Source: Polynucleobacter sp. 80A-SIGWE (GTDB lineage: Bacteria; Pseudomonadota; Gammaproteobacteria; Burkholderiales; Burkholderiaceae). Taken from it: a stretch of 64,000 nt of DNA. Made by a program: the position numbers and the translations under genes. This document shows, piece by piece, positions 10,579 through 23,115 of the stretch. Position 1 is the first letter of the stretch, and each line of letters begins with the position of its first letter. The notes below the pieces were generated by a model, which was given only the letters and a program-made list of their open reading frames with translations, ran no database searches and had not been told where the DNA came from. The stretch is taken from contig NZ_JACVOR010000002.1 in assembly GCF_018882295.1 (NCBI RefSeq), positions 1-64,000 on the forward strand, read 5' to 3'.

Positions 10579-12672
10579 ATGCAGCAAATGCAAAATTTTT
10601 TAGAATCTATGATTCGCCATGCAGTTAGCGATTTTGAGGCCAAGAATTATGACGCTTCTGAGAAGCTTCTTATGAAAGTATTGCAAGCGCAGAAAAATAA
10701 CTTACCTGCGCTGCATATTATGGGATTGATAAGGGCTATACAAGAGAGACATCCAGAGGCGGCAGATTGTTTTAAGAAAGCTTTGGTTATTAGCCCACAA
10801 GAGCCTTCTTTGTATTACAACTTAGCAAAAGCTTTATCCTCTTATGGGCGAAACCTAGAGGCAATTAAATATCATCAAAAATCAGTAGAGCTGGCCGGCA
10901 ATAATCCTGAGGCTTGGGTTAATTACGGCAATAGTTTGGTGCTTCTAGGGCGTGAAAATGAAGCGATAAAAATGTTTGAAAAGGCGCTGACTTTAAATCC
11001 AGCATCAATAGATGCGCTTTTGAATTTGGGCGAATGTTATCGCCAGCTAGAGATTTATGAGCGAGCATTGGAGTACTTTAAAAGCGCCATTCAACTTGAT
11101 GAAGCATCCCATCTGGGTTGGTTGGGTCGTGGAAGAGTTGAAGCTTCTCTTAAGGATTCTGAATCTGCAATCAAATCTTATATCCAGTGTTTGCATTTAA
11201 ACCCAGAAGGTATTAATGGCTACTTAGAGTTAGGGTTAATTTATCTTTCCTTGATGAGGCATGCAGATGCTCTTAGTTGTTACCAAAAAGCCCATAAAAT
11301 GTATCCCAGCGAAGAATTTCTTTTGGGCAAAATATTAAATCTGTCACTGGTAACCTGTTCATGGACGGTATTGCCTGAGTTGATTTCAGAAATTTCTTTA
11401 AAAATAACTCAGGGTTTCAAGATTGCTTATCCATTTACGGTCCTATCTGCCATTGATAGCCCAGATTTGCAACTGAGAGCCGCTCAAATTTGGGCTGAAA
11501 ATTTCCAGTTAACTAGTCCTCTTAAAAAAGAAAAAATATCACTTAAAAGTAGGGGAAAAATCCGCATCGGATATTTTTCAGCAGATTTTTATAATCATGC
11601 TACTTTGCATCTGATGGCGGATTTTTTTGAGAAGCATGATAAGACCCGATTTGAGATATTTGCTTTTTCATACGGGAAAGAAATAAAAGACAGTATGTTC
11701 GAAAGAGTGGCCACTCAATTTGATGGGTATTACTACATTGGCAATGAATCGGATGAGGAAGTGGCTAAGATGGCTCGAGAGATGGACTTAGATATTGCGG
11801 TCGATTTAAAGGGCTATACATATGATGGCCGCCCCGGAATTTTTATGCAGAAAGCTGCTCCATTACAGGTCAACTATTTAGGCTATCCCGGAACACTGGG
11901 GACCTCTAATGTTGATTACATCATTGCCGACCCTATTTTGATACCTGAAGCTCTGCAGAAATTCTATTCAGAAAAAATTATTTATTTACCAAATAGCTAT
12001 CAAATTAATGATCCACAGCGTCTAATTTCAACAAGAGAATATTCTCGAAAAGAATTGGGATTGCCTGAGGATGCATTTATATATTGCGGATTTAACCAGC
12101 ACTACAAGATTTTGCCGGCCATGTTTGATGTATGGGCAAGAATTCTCAATAGAGTTGACGATAGTATTTTATGGTTGTTAGTAGATGACGATGTTGCTAA
12201 AAATAATCTAAGAAATGAAATTGAACTCCGGGGAATCAATCCCAATAGACTCTTTTTTGCTGACAAAATCCCAACTGCCGAACATTTATCTAGAATGAAA
12301 TTAGGCGATTTATTTTTGGACACATATCCCTGCAATTCTCATACCACTGCTAGTGATGCATTATGGGTAGGTCTTCCCATCCTAACCTATCAAGGCGATT
12401 CATTTTCAGCAAGAGTTGCTAGCAGCTTATTAATCGCAATTGAATTGCCAGAGTTAGTTACAAGCTCTCTCAATGACTATGAGAATCTAGCAGTGGAGTT
12501 GGCTGTTAATCGAGATAAACTTAAGGATATTAAATGCAAGCTCGAAAGCAATAGGCTAACTACAACCCTTTTTAATTCCACTCTAACAACTCATCATATT
12601 GAAAGTGCATATGAAAAGATTGTGGATTTGGCTATAAATAAAATGCAATCAAAAAACATTTATATTAATTAA
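10579..12672 (+). CDS. TPR-containing GT41 (SPINDLY/OGT-like) protein glycosyltransferase
   Basis: The 697-residue protein has about seven tetratricopeptide repeats (residues roughly 8-250; for example AWVNYGNSLVLLGRENEAIKMF) joined to a family GT41 catalytic region (about 325-680). Family landmarks are IRIGYFSADFYNHATLHLM near 327, APLQVNYLGYPGTLG near 428, CGFNQHYKI near 503 and HTTASDALWVGLP near 588. GT41 enzymes transfer GlcNAc, fucose or glucose from a nucleotide sugar to protein side chains in the cytoplasm; donor and target here are unknown. The start has no clear Shine-Dalgarno sequence, and the Met at codon 4 is an alternative. It heads an A+T-rich three-gene block, 12 bases before the next gene. 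The large adhesin upstream is a possible substrate, by proximity only. Confidence 0.9.
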   Translation: MQQMQNFLESMIRHAVSDFEAKNYDASEKLLMKVLQAQKNNLPALHIMGLIRAIQERHPEAADCFKKALVISPQEPSLYYNLAKALSSYGRNLEAIKYHQKSVELAGNNPEAWVNYGNSLVLLGRENEAIKMFEKALTLNPASIDALLNLGECYRQLEIYERALEYFKSAIQLDEASHLGWLGRGRVEASLKDSESAIKSYIQCLHLNPEGINGYLELGLIYLSLMRHADALSCYQKAHKMYPSEEFLLGKILNLSLVTCSWTVLPELISEISLKITQGFKIAYPFTVLSAIDSPDLQLRAAQIWAENFQLTSPLKKEKISLKSRGKIRIGYFSADFYNHATLHLMADFFEKHDKTRFEIFAFSYGKEIKDSMFERVATQFDGYYYIGNESDEEVAKMAREMDLDIAVDLKGYTYDGRPGIFMQKAAPLQVNYLGYPGTLGTSNVDYIIADPILIPEALQKFYSEKIIYLPNSYQINDPQRLISTREYSRKELGLPEDAFIYCGFNQHYKILPAMFDVWARILNRVDDSILWLLVDDDVAKNNLRNEIELRGINPNRLFFADKIPTAEHLSRMKLGDLFLDTYPCNSHTTASDALWVGLPILTYQGDSFSARVASSLLIAIELPELVTSSLNDYENLAVELAVNRDKLKDIKCKLESNRLTTTLFNSTLTTHHIESAYEKIVDLAINKMQSKNIYIN

Positions 12673-12684
12673 TAAATCAAGCAG

Positions 12685-13383
12685 ATGATCACTAACGATG
12701 AATTACCAGTGCGTGTTGTTTGTGCCACCAAATTAGATCAAAACGATTTTTTATCTAAGACGCATACCGGAAGATCAATTAGGGCATTTATTGAGACCTC
12801 AAAAGTTGAGGTTCGACTCTATGCCAGCAATTCAAAGGGGTTGGGCGAACTTTATAATAAGGCTATTGAAGAGGCTCTTCTTAAGCCTGCAATCCTAGTC
12901 TTCATCCATGATGATGTTTTATTATGCGATTATTTTTGGGTGGACAGAGTCCGAGAGGGGCTAAAGCGTTTTGAATTGCTGGGGGTTGTTGGAAATACTA
13001 GAAGGTTGCCGCGCCAGCCTGGCTGGATAATGACAAATACTGAGGGCAATCTGGATGATAAGAAATATTTAAGCGGAGCTATAGGTCAAGGCAATTCATA
13101 CCCCCCGCTAAGACTTGATGTATTTGGCGCGCCTGGACTTGAGTGCAAGCTGATGGACGGCGTTTTTCTTGCTATCTCAAGTAAAACTATTGAAAAATCT
13201 AAATTGCGGTTTGATAGCAGATTTAATTTTCACTTTTATGATTTAGATTTTTGCAGAAGCGCTGAGATGCTAAATGTAAAAATGGGGACTATTCCTTTAT
13301 CTATCGTCCATGCTAGTTATGGTGGTTTGGATAAGTCCTGGTTCGAGTCCTATGCTACGTATATAGATAAGTGGAAAGAATAG
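12685..13383 (+). CDS. StrF-type family 2 glycosyltransferase
   Basis: The 232-residue protein looks like the short glycosyltransferases carrying a StrF (streptomycin biosynthesis F-like) domain. It has a nucleotide-sugar/metal DxD-like motif, FIHDDVLL, at about residues 72-79, the GLGELYNKAIEEA segment typical just before it, a LLGVVGNTRR segment near 105, and FHFYDLDFCRSAEM near 190, where family members place the catalytic acid region. No signal peptide or membrane segment is visible, so it should be cytosolic. It starts 12 bases after the GT41 gene and is followed after 18 bases by another glycosylation-type gene, so co-transcription is likely. The sugar and acceptor are unknown. Confidence 0.75.
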   Translation: MITNDELPVRVVCATKLDQNDFLSKTHTGRSIRAFIETSKVEVRLYASNSKGLGELYNKAIEEALLKPAILVFIHDDVLLCDYFWVDRVREGLKRFELLGVVGNTRRLPRQPGWIMTNTEGNLDDKKYLSGAIGQGNSYPPLRLDVFGAPGLECKLMDGVFLAISSKTIEKSKLRFDSRFNFHFYDLDFCRSAEMLNVKMGTIPLSIVHASYGGLDKSWFESYATYIDKWKE

Positions 13384-13401
13384 CTTTAATTAATAAATAT
13401 C

Positions 13402-14232
13402 ATGAGATATAACATTTGCATTATTCAGCCGAAAGATTATGTTCATACGCAGGCGTATACAGAGCTAGCTGAGGCAATTAAATTCTCCTTGATCGATTTG
13501 GGGTTTGAGGCGACCCTGCAATACCGTCAGATGGAAAAAAATGCTGTAAATATTTTAATAGGGTGCCATCTCCTGGAGTTGGAATATATTCCAAAAATTC
13601 CCAAGGAAACTATTATTTTAAATACGGAGCAAATTTACAATACTGATATTAAGTGGAATTCCACCATTTTCGAATGGGTAAAGCATTTTCGTGTCTGGGA
13701 CTATAGCGAAAGAAATATTCTCAAGTTAAATGAGTTGGGCATTCGAAATGTTGGCTTACTTAAGCTGGGCTTTCAAAAAGAATTAATAAAAATTCCCAAT
13801 TCTGGATCTAGGGATATAGATGTTCTATTTTATGGGTGGATTAATCCGAGAAGGGCTGTAATTATTGAGCAACTTAAGTCTCGCGGATTGGTTGTTAGAA
13901 CTCTTTGGGGTGTTTATGGTGATGAAAGGGATGCTCTGATTGCAAGGTCCAAGCTAGTTTTAAATCACCACTTCCATGATTCTGAAATATTTGAAGTGGT
14001 GCGTGTTTTTTATTTGATGAATAATTCTGTTGCAGTTGTTTCTGAGGTTAATCCGACTACATCTATTGATGAGATGTATCTTGATGGGGTGAATGGTGTG
14101 CCATATGATCGGCTGGCTGATGAATGCTCTGAACTTATTCAAAATCCAATAAAGCTGCAAGAGTTGAGGCGTTTAGCTTTTCAGACCATATCTCGCTTTC
14201 CGCAATCTGAATTCACAAAAGCAATCCTTTAA
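13402..14232 (+). CDS. Glycosyltransferase-like protein of unknown specificity
   Basis: The 276-residue protein has no motif that fixes its family. Features suggest a GT-B-like fold: an N-terminal segment with IILNTEQIYN, a central DIDVLFYGWINPRRAVIIEQL that resembles the start of a second Rossmann domain, and a C-terminal stretch (LMNNSVAVVSEVNP, GVPYDRLADEC) like the nucleotide-sugar-binding end of family 1/4 transferases. The sequence ends at a length where a full GT-B enzyme would still have 50-100 residues more, so it may be a reduced or accessory form. No signal peptide or membrane helix. No recognisable Shine-Dalgarno sequence precedes the ATG, as with its two upstream neighbours. Function is inferred mainly from context. 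Confidence 0.55.
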   Translation: MRYNICIIQPKDYVHTQAYTELAEAIKFSLIDLGFEATLQYRQMEKNAVNILIGCHLLELEYIPKIPKETIILNTEQIYNTDIKWNSTIFEWVKHFRVWDYSERNILKLNELGIRNVGLLKLGFQKELIKIPNSGSRDIDVLFYGWINPRRAVIIEQLKSRGLVVRTLWGVYGDERDALIARSKLVLNHHFHDSEIFEVVRVFYLMNNSVAVVSEVNPTTSIDEMYLDGVNGVPYDRLADECSELIQNPIKLQELRRLAFQTISRFPQSEFTKAIL

Positions 14233-14345
14233 ATGCAGCGTCTGCGAGTTCTTTAAAAGCATTCATAGATACCTGATGCGGTACTTTAAATTCCGCAGTC
14301 ACCTGATCGTTGAGGATATAACTCCTGCTTCACAAGTTTAGACAT
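14233..14345 (-). other. Short open frames, possible gene remnant (uncertain)
   Basis: On the minus strand, an ATG at 14345 opens a 19-codon frame (MSKLVKQELYPQ...), and a second frame continues with about 34 protein-like codons (EFKVPHQVSMNAFKELADAAFKG) that ends just inside the 3' end of the neighbouring gene. The change of frame would need a frameshift, so this could be the relic of a gene or pure chance. I could not assign a family. Confidence 0.2.
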
Positions 14346-14417
14346 TTTTTATTTATTACAGTAAATCAATGAAGAGGTTCTACCCACTATCTTTAATTAC
14401 CCTCCTACTTAGTGTAA

Positions 14418-14440
14418 TAAAAAACCGCCCGAAGGCGGTT
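14418..14440 (-). terminator. Intrinsic terminator of the pnt operon
   Basis: On the minus strand the stem AACCGCC/GGCGGTT (14423-14429 with 14434-14440) closes a TTCG loop with a C-G closing pair, the especially stable cUUCGg tetraloop, followed by six T. It lies about 30 bases beyond the pntB stop. Confidence 0.95.
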
Positions 14441-14468
14441 ATTTATTTGTAGCTGGTTAGATTGATCT

Positions 14469-15836
14469 TTAGGACACTGATTTCACCATGTCTTCAACTA
14501 CTTTCTTCGCATCACCGAAGACCATCATGGTTTTATCCATGTAGAAGAGTTCGTTATCAAGACCAGCATAACCTGCAGCCATGGAGCGCTTGTTCACAAT
14601 AATTGTTTTAGCTTTGAAGGCTTCCAGGATTGGCATACCAAAGATTGGGCTACCGGGCGTGCGAGCAGCAGGGTTCACCACGTCGTTTGCGCCAAGTACT
14701 AGCACCACATCAGCCTGACCGAAATCGCTATTGATGTCTTCCATTTCAAATACTTGATCGTATGGAACTTCAGCTTCAGCCAAGAGTACGTTCATGTGAC
14801 CAGGCATACGGCCTGCAACTGGGTGAATCGCATACTTCACGGTAACGCCATGATGGGTGAGCTTCTCTGTTAATTCTTTCAGGGCGTGTTGAGCACGGGC
14901 AACTGCCAAGCCGTAGCCAGGAACAATCACAACAGTGTCCGCATTCTCCATGAGGAAAGCGGCATCTTCTGGGGAGCCAGTTTTGTAGTTCTTTGGACCG
15001 CCATCATCAGCACCACCAGCAGAGGCTTCAGCACCAAAGCCACCAAGCAATACTGCCAAGATGGAGCGGTTCATCGCCTTACACATGATGTAAGACAGAA
15101 TTGCGCCAGAAGAGCCTACGCAAGCGCCAGCAATAATCAATACTGGGTTGTTCAATGTAAAACCAATGCCTGCAGCCGCCCAGCCAGAGTAGCTATTGAG
15201 CATGGATACAACGACTGGCATATCTGCGCCACCGATTGGGATGATCAAAGTCACGCCCAATACCAAAGCAATCGCACACATTGCCAAGAATGCTTCGTGG
15301 CTACCTGTCATGAAATACATGACGCCACCAGAAACCATGCCGATCGCGAGGATGAGATTGAGCAAATGCTGACCAGCAAAAGTCACTGGCTTACCACTAA
15401 CTTTGCCGGATAGTTTTCCGAATGCAATGACAGAGGCGGTAAAGGTAATGGCACCAATAAACGCGCCAATAAAGAGCTCAATCTTTTGTGCGCCAGTATG
15501 GTCATGGGCTGGGTTATATACCGCTGCAATCGCAATCAATACAGCTGACAAACCAACAAAGGAGTGCATGAGTGCTACGAGCTCAGGCATCTTCGTCATC
15601 TGTACACGCTTAGCTGCGAGTGTTCCTATGATGGCGCCGCCAACAATTGCACCAATAATCAAAGAGAAGACTGGCTTAAAGTCGGGAATCATGAAGGTAG
15701 TGATTACGGCAAGCAACATGCCGATCATGCCGAAGGTATTGCCTTGGCGTGATGTTGTTGGTGATGACAATCCACGCAAGGCGAGGATGAAAAGCACCGA
15801 TGAAATGAGATAGGAAATCGCGGTTATGTTTGACAT
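14469..15836 (-). CDS. pntB: NAD(P) transhydrogenase subunit beta
   Basis: The 455-residue subunit completes the proton-translocating transhydrogenase, which uses the proton gradient to reduce NADP+ with NADH at the inner membrane. Residues 1 to about 265 are hydrophobic with eight or nine membrane segments. The C-terminal NADP(H)-binding domain III starts near 285 and shows VVIVPGYGLAVARAQ (about 302-316), HPVAGRMPGHMNVLLAEA and the GANDVVNPAA motif. It is the last gene of pntAA-pntAB-pntB, 32 bases after pntAB, followed by a terminator. Length matches the E. coli protein (462). Confidence 0.97.
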   Translation of the reverse strand: MSNITAISYLISSVLFILALRGLSSPTTSRQGNTFGMIGMLLAVITTFMIPDFKPVFSLIIGAIVGGAIIGTLAAKRVQMTKMPELVALMHSFVGLSAVLIAIAAVYNPAHDHTGAQKIELFIGAFIGAITFTASVIAFGKLSGKVSGKPVTFAGQHLLNLILAIGMVSGGVMYFMTGSHEAFLAMCAIALVLGVTLIIPIGGADMPVVVSMLNSYSGWAAAGIGFTLNNPVLIIAGACVGSSGAILSYIMCKAMNRSILAVLLGGFGAEASAGGADDGGPKNYKTGSPEDAAFLMENADTVVIVPGYGLAVARAQHALKELTEKLTHHGVTVKYAIHPVAGRMPGHMNVLLAEAEVPYDQVFEMEDINSDFGQADVVLVLGANDVVNPAARTPGSPIFGMPILEAFKAKTIIVNKRSMAAGYAGLDNELFYMDKTMMVFGDAKKVVEDMVKSVS

Positions 15837-15868
15837 TATTGTGGTCTCTATAAGATCTTGTTCTAGTT

Positions 15869-16207
15869 TTATTTAGTTCCAGTCGCATCAGCCTTTGGAG
15901 CTTTTTTCTTGAACATTTCAAGCATGCGACGGGTGACCATAAAGCCACCAAAAATATTGATTGATGCCAAGAAGACTGCCACAGCACCAATGATGCTGGT
16001 GAGAGTGATCTCATCGCCACCAATTACTTCAGTTTGAAGTAGGGCACCAACAATAATGATTCCAGAAATAGCATTAGTAACAGCCATGAGTGGAGTGTGA
16101 AGTGCAGGTGTGACGTTCCAAACTACGTGGTAGCCAACAAAAATAGCTAATACAAACACGGTGATGTTTTGGACTGTGAGGATGCTTTGAAACGCAGCGA
16201 GATCCAT
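15869..16207 (-). CDS. pntAB: NAD(P) transhydrogenase subunit alpha part 2 (membrane part)
   Basis: The 112-residue membrane protein corresponds to the C-terminal helices of E. coli PntA. In many proteobacteria the alpha subunit is split into a soluble NAD-binding chain and this small chain. Three or four hydrophobic segments are visible ([46 protein letters not shown]), with the conserved [18 protein letters not shown] between them. It lies between pntAA and pntB, 24 bases after the first. Confidence 0.95.
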   Translation of the reverse strand: MDLAAFQSILTVQNITVFVLAIFVGYHVVWNVTPALHTPLMAVTNAISGIIIVGALLQTEVIGGDEITLTSIIGAVAVFLASINIFGGFMVTRRMLEMFKKKAPKADATGTK

Positions 16208-16231
16208 GATATTTCCTTTGAAAATTCTTTA

Positions 16232-17362
16232 TTAGTTTTTACGGACGGCTTGGCCATCACGACACATGAGGCAGGCGGTTACGATGTCATCATCAGCGGG
16301 GATAACTAACTTCGCTTCTGCATCAACGATGAGTTTCATGAAGTCGAGCAAGTTGCGTGCGTACAGGGCGGAGGCATCTGCGGCCACCATGCTTGCAAGA
16401 TTGGTGTAACCAATAATCTTCACACCATTCTTATCAACAATCTTGTCTGCTTCTGTCAAAGGACAGTTACCCGAACCGTTATCGCCACGACCAGCCGCTA
16501 AGTCGATCACGATAGAGCCTGGTTTCATATTGGCAACGGTATCGCTGTGCAATAAGACTGGCGGTTTGCGACCTGGAATTAAAGCGGTGGTAATCACGAT
16601 GTCAGCTTGTTGAGCGCGCTCTGCAACCAAGGCTGCTTGACGCTTCATCCAAGCTTCTGGCATTGGACGGGCATAGCCACCAACACCTTGAGCGATTTCA
16701 CGTTCTTCATCTGTTTCATAAGGCACGTCAACAAACTTGGCGCCGAGAGATTCAATTTGTTCTTTGGCAGCAGGGCGTACATCAGATGCTTCGATGACGG
16801 CGCCTAAACGCTTCGCAGTCGCGATAGCTTGCAGACCGGCAACACCGGCACCCAAGATCAGTACACGCGCTGCTTTAACAGTTCCTGCAGCAGTCATGAG
16901 CATTGGCATGAAGCGTTGATACTCATTTGCACCAACCATCACTGCTTTGTATCCGGCGATATTCGCTTGTGAAGACAAGACGTCCATACTTTGTGCGCGA
17001 GTAGTGCGTGGGGCAGCCTCTAATGAGAATGCAGTCACGCCTTGTGCAGCCATGGCCGCAATATTGTCGTTATCAAATGGATCGAGCATGCCAATGAGTA
17101 CGCTGCCAGATTTAATTTGCTTGAGCTCTGCAGCTTCAGGTGCACGCACCTTGAGAACGATCTCCGCCCCAAAGGCGTCAGCTGCGCTTCCAATAGTTGC
17201 GCCTACTGCTTCATATGCAGAATCTGGTTGGCTGGCTTTAACACCTGCATCCTTTTGAATAACGACTGTGTGGCCTTGGCCAATCAGCTTTTTAACTGTT
17301 TCTGGTGTGGCGGCAACGCGAGTTTCCCCGGGTCTGATTTCCAGCGGTACGCCTATGCGCAT
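16232..17362 (-). CDS. pntAA: NAD(P) transhydrogenase subunit alpha part 1 (NAD-binding)
   Basis: This soluble 376-residue chain is the NAD(H)-binding domain I of transhydrogenase, homologous to alanine dehydrogenase. It opens with MRIGVPLE and has the RVAATPETVKKL motif, a Rossmann glycine motif LILGAGVAGLQA (about 169-180), and the typical YARPMPEAWMKRQ and GSIVIDLAAGRGDN segments. It is the first gene of the operon. A GGAG ribosome site lies shortly before the ATG. Its promoter must lie in the 176-bp gap shared with mnmA, which is A+T-rich with alternating TA runs (17404-17440); I could not pick a confident promoter there. Confidence 0.97.
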   Translation of the reverse strand: MRIGVPLEIRPGETRVAATPETVKKLIGQGHTVVIQKDAGVKASQPDSAYEAVGATIGSAADAFGAEIVLKVRAPEAAELKQIKSGSVLIGMLDPFDNDNIAAMAAQGVTAFSLEAAPRTTRAQSMDVLSSQANIAGYKAVMVGANEYQRFMPMLMTAAGTVKAARVLILGAGVAGLQAIATAKRLGAVIEASDVRPAAKEQIESLGAKFVDVPYETDEEREIAQGVGGYARPMPEAWMKRQAALVAERAQQADIVITTALIPGRKPPVLLHSDTVANMKPGSIVIDLAAGRGDNGSGNCPLTEADKIVDKNGVKIIGYTNLASMVAADASALYARNLLDFMKLIVDAEAKLVIPADDDIVTACLMCRDGQAVRKN

Positions 17363-17538
17363 GGCATGTCTCCAAATGCTAATGTTTCAAAAAATCTATT
17401 TTAGGTATATATACGCGAATACACATATATATGGATACCCTTATGTTTTATCTCATCTCATTTCAGCTGTTGAGGCTAACTTGAGTTAAGGCTTCTACAA
17501 TGGGGTTTTAAGCTTATATTGAATTCTCGCATTTTTTG

Positions 17539-18654
17539 ATGATCCCGCTCAATTCTTCCGCAATACCAGCCTCAAAACCATCCAAAGTCGTCGTTGGCAT
17601 GTCTGGAGGGGTAGATTCGTCGGTAGCAGCCTTGCTGCTTAAGCAGCAAGGCTATGAAGTAATTGGCCTTTTCATGAAAAATTGGGAAGATGACGATAGC
17701 GATGAATATTGCTCCGCACGCCAGGATTGGCTAGATGTCGTTTCCGTGGCTGACATGATTGGTATTGATGTCGAGGCAGTCAATTTTGCTGCTGAGTACC
17801 GCGAGCGTGTTTTTGCCGAGTTCTTGCGGGAATATGCTGCTGGTAGGACACCTAACCCAGACGTCTTGTGCAATGCGGAAATTAAGTTCAAAGCCTTTTT
17901 AGATCACGCCATGAGTTTGGGCGCGGATGCCATCGCCACTGGCCACTATGCGCGGGTTCGACATGAAGGCGGTCAAGTGCAATTGTTAAAGGCATTGGAC
18001 GCTAGCAAAGATCAAAGTTATTTCTTGCACCGCTTAAGCCAAAGCCAATTGGCAAATGTTCTTTTTCCTTTGGGTGAGATTCCTAAAACGGAAGTTCGTA
18101 AGATCGCTGAGCAAATTGGTTTACACAATGCGCGTAAAAAAGATTCCACAGGAATTTGCTTTATTGGTGAGCGCCCTTTCCGAGAATTCTTAAACCGCTA
18201 CTTGCCACGTACTCCAGGTCCCATCAAAACTCCTGAAGGTAAAACCGTTGGAGAGCATATGGGGCTTGCCTTCTTTACCCTGGGACAGCGCAAAGGCATT
18301 GGCCTGGGCGGTAGTCAAGATGGTAATGGGGATGCCTGGTATGTGGCACGCAAAGATGTTGTTAACAACACTCTTTATGTTGCTCAAGGCCATGAGCACC
18401 CATGGCTATTAGCTAATCAGCTATCTGCGATTGATGCTAGTTGGGTTGCGGGCGCAGCTCCTACGCCAGGACAATATTCAGCAAAAACCCGTTATCGCCA
18501 AGCAGACTCTGCATGTACGCTTGCCGCAGGATTGGAAGGGCCCCTCAGTTTTGAACTGGCTTTTCCGCAGGCTCAGTGGGCGGTCACCCCTGGCCAGTCT
18601 GCCGTTTTGTACGACGGTGACATTTGCTTAGGCGGCGGCATTATTTCCGCCTAA
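17539..18654 (+). CDS. mnmA: tRNA-specific 2-thiouridylase MnmA
   Basis: MnmA makes the 2-thio group of the wobble uridine (mnm5s2U34) in tRNA-Lys, -Glu and -Gln, using ATP and persulfide sulfur delivered through the Tus relay. The PP-loop SGGVDSS lies at residues 22-28. The two catalytic cysteines are visible as DVLCN (Cys111) and GICFIGE (Cys207). The length of 371 residues is usual. I start at the ATG at 17539; a TTG directly before it is possible but less likely. The gene is divergent from pntAA and ends 4 bases from the convergent glutathione S-transferase gene. Confidence 0.97.
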   Translation: MIPLNSSAIPASKPSKVVVGMSGGVDSSVAALLLKQQGYEVIGLFMKNWEDDDSDEYCSARQDWLDVVSVADMIGIDVEAVNFAAEYRERVFAEFLREYAAGRTPNPDVLCNAEIKFKAFLDHAMSLGADAIATGHYARVRHEGGQVQLLKALDASKDQSYFLHRLSQSQLANVLFPLGEIPKTEVRKIAEQIGLHNARKKDSTGICFIGERPFREFLNRYLPRTPGPIKTPEGKTVGEHMGLAFFTLGQRKGIGLGGSQDGNGDAWYVARKDVVNNTLYVAQGHEHPWLLANQLSAIDASWVAGAAPTPGQYSAKTRYRQADSACTLAAGLEGPLSFELAFPQAQWAVTPGQSAVLYDGDICLGGGIISA

Positions 18655-18658
18655 GGAT

Positions 18659-22126
<3,468 letters not shown>

Positions 22127-22137
22127 TTAATTAAAGC

Positions 22138-23112
22138 TTAAACCTGTGCCCCAAAGTTTGGGTCATCATTGCGGCTTGTGTCTTCAGGCTTGCGTTCGCC
22201 TTTAACTAAATCCTCGCGGGTTACTCCAAGCCACATCGCTAGAGCCGCTGCCACGAACACTGAAGAGTAAATACCGAACAAGATACCAATGGTGAGCGCT
22301 AAGGCAAAGTAGAAGAGGGTAGGGCCACCAAAAATCAACATAGCCAAAACCATCATCTCAGTACTACCGTGAGTAATCACGGTACGGCTGATTGTGCTGG
22401 TAATCGCATTGTCAATAATCTCACGGGTATTCATCTTGCGGTACTTGCGGAAGTTTTCGCGAATACGGTCAAAGATCACCACGGACTCGTTTACTGAGTA
22501 ACCCAATACTGCCAGCACCGCCGCCAACACAGAGAGTGAGAACTCCCACTGGAAGAAGGCGAAGAAGCCAAGAATGATCACAATGTCATGCAAGTTCGCG
22601 ATGATGCCGGCGACAGCAAATTTCCACTCAAAACGGAAAGAGAGGTAAACCACGATGCCAATGATTACAAATAGCAGCGCCATCAATCCATCGATTGCCA
22701 GCTCACGCCCAACCTGTGGGCCTACGAACTCGACACGTTGCAACTTCACGCCAGAAGTTGCTGGTTCAAGGGCCTTCATCACTGCTGCACTTTGATCTGC
22801 AGAGGAAATCATTTTTCCTTCAGCATCTTTTTGCAGTGGCAGGCGAATCATCACATCACGTGAGCTACCAAAATTCTGAATTTGGGTATCGGCGTAACCC
22901 AATTTTTCTACATTTGACCTAATGGAGTCTAAGGGGGCTGTCTGGGGATAAGAAACCTCCATCACCGTACCACCTGTGAATTCAATCGATAGATGCAGTC
23001 CGTTATGCCAGAGGAAGAAAACAGCAGCTAAGAAGGTGATTAGAGAAACCGCATTGAGCGCCAATGCATGGCGCATAAAGGGAATATCTTTTTTGATCCG
23101 GAAAAATTCCAT
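22138..23112 (-). CDS. secF: Protein translocase subunit SecF
   Basis: SecF pairs with SecD in the inner membrane and uses the proton gradient to pull exported proteins through SecYEG. At 324 residues it has the expected six membrane segments: one N-terminal (ALNAVSLITFLAAVFFLW), a periplasmic domain with the LHLSIEFTGGTVMEV motif (about 40-54), then five clustered segments with VNESVVIFDRIREN. The acidic tail (RKPEDTSRNDDPNFGAQV) is cytosolic. It is the last gene of queA-tgt-yajC-secD-secF and lies 3 bases after secD. Confidence 0.97.
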   Translation of the reverse strand: MEFFRIKKDIPFMRHALALNAVSLITFLAAVFFLWHNGLHLSIEFTGGTVMEVSYPQTAPLDSIRSNVEKLGYADTQIQNFGSSRDVMIRLPLQKDAEGKMISSADQSAAVMKALEPATSGVKLQRVEFVGPQVGRELAIDGLMALLFVIIGIVVYLSFRFEWKFAVAGIIANLHDIVIILGFFAFFQWEFSLSVLAAVLAVLGYSVNESVVIFDRIRENFRKYRKMNTREIIDNAITSTISRTVITHGSTEMMVLAMLIFGGPTLFYFALALTIGILFGIYSSVFVAAALAMWLGVTREDLVKGERKPEDTSRNDDPNFGAQV

Positions 23113-23115
23113 GGC

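Noticed and set aside
14886-15413. 175-codon plus-strand frame inside pntB
   Set aside because: Complement of a well-conserved gene; composition is not protein-like and no start signal is present.
17363-17538. Specific promoters for pntAA and mnmA in the shared gap
   Set aside because: Several TA-rich -10-like words exist, but none has a matching -35 at 16-18 bases; assigning one would be guesswork.
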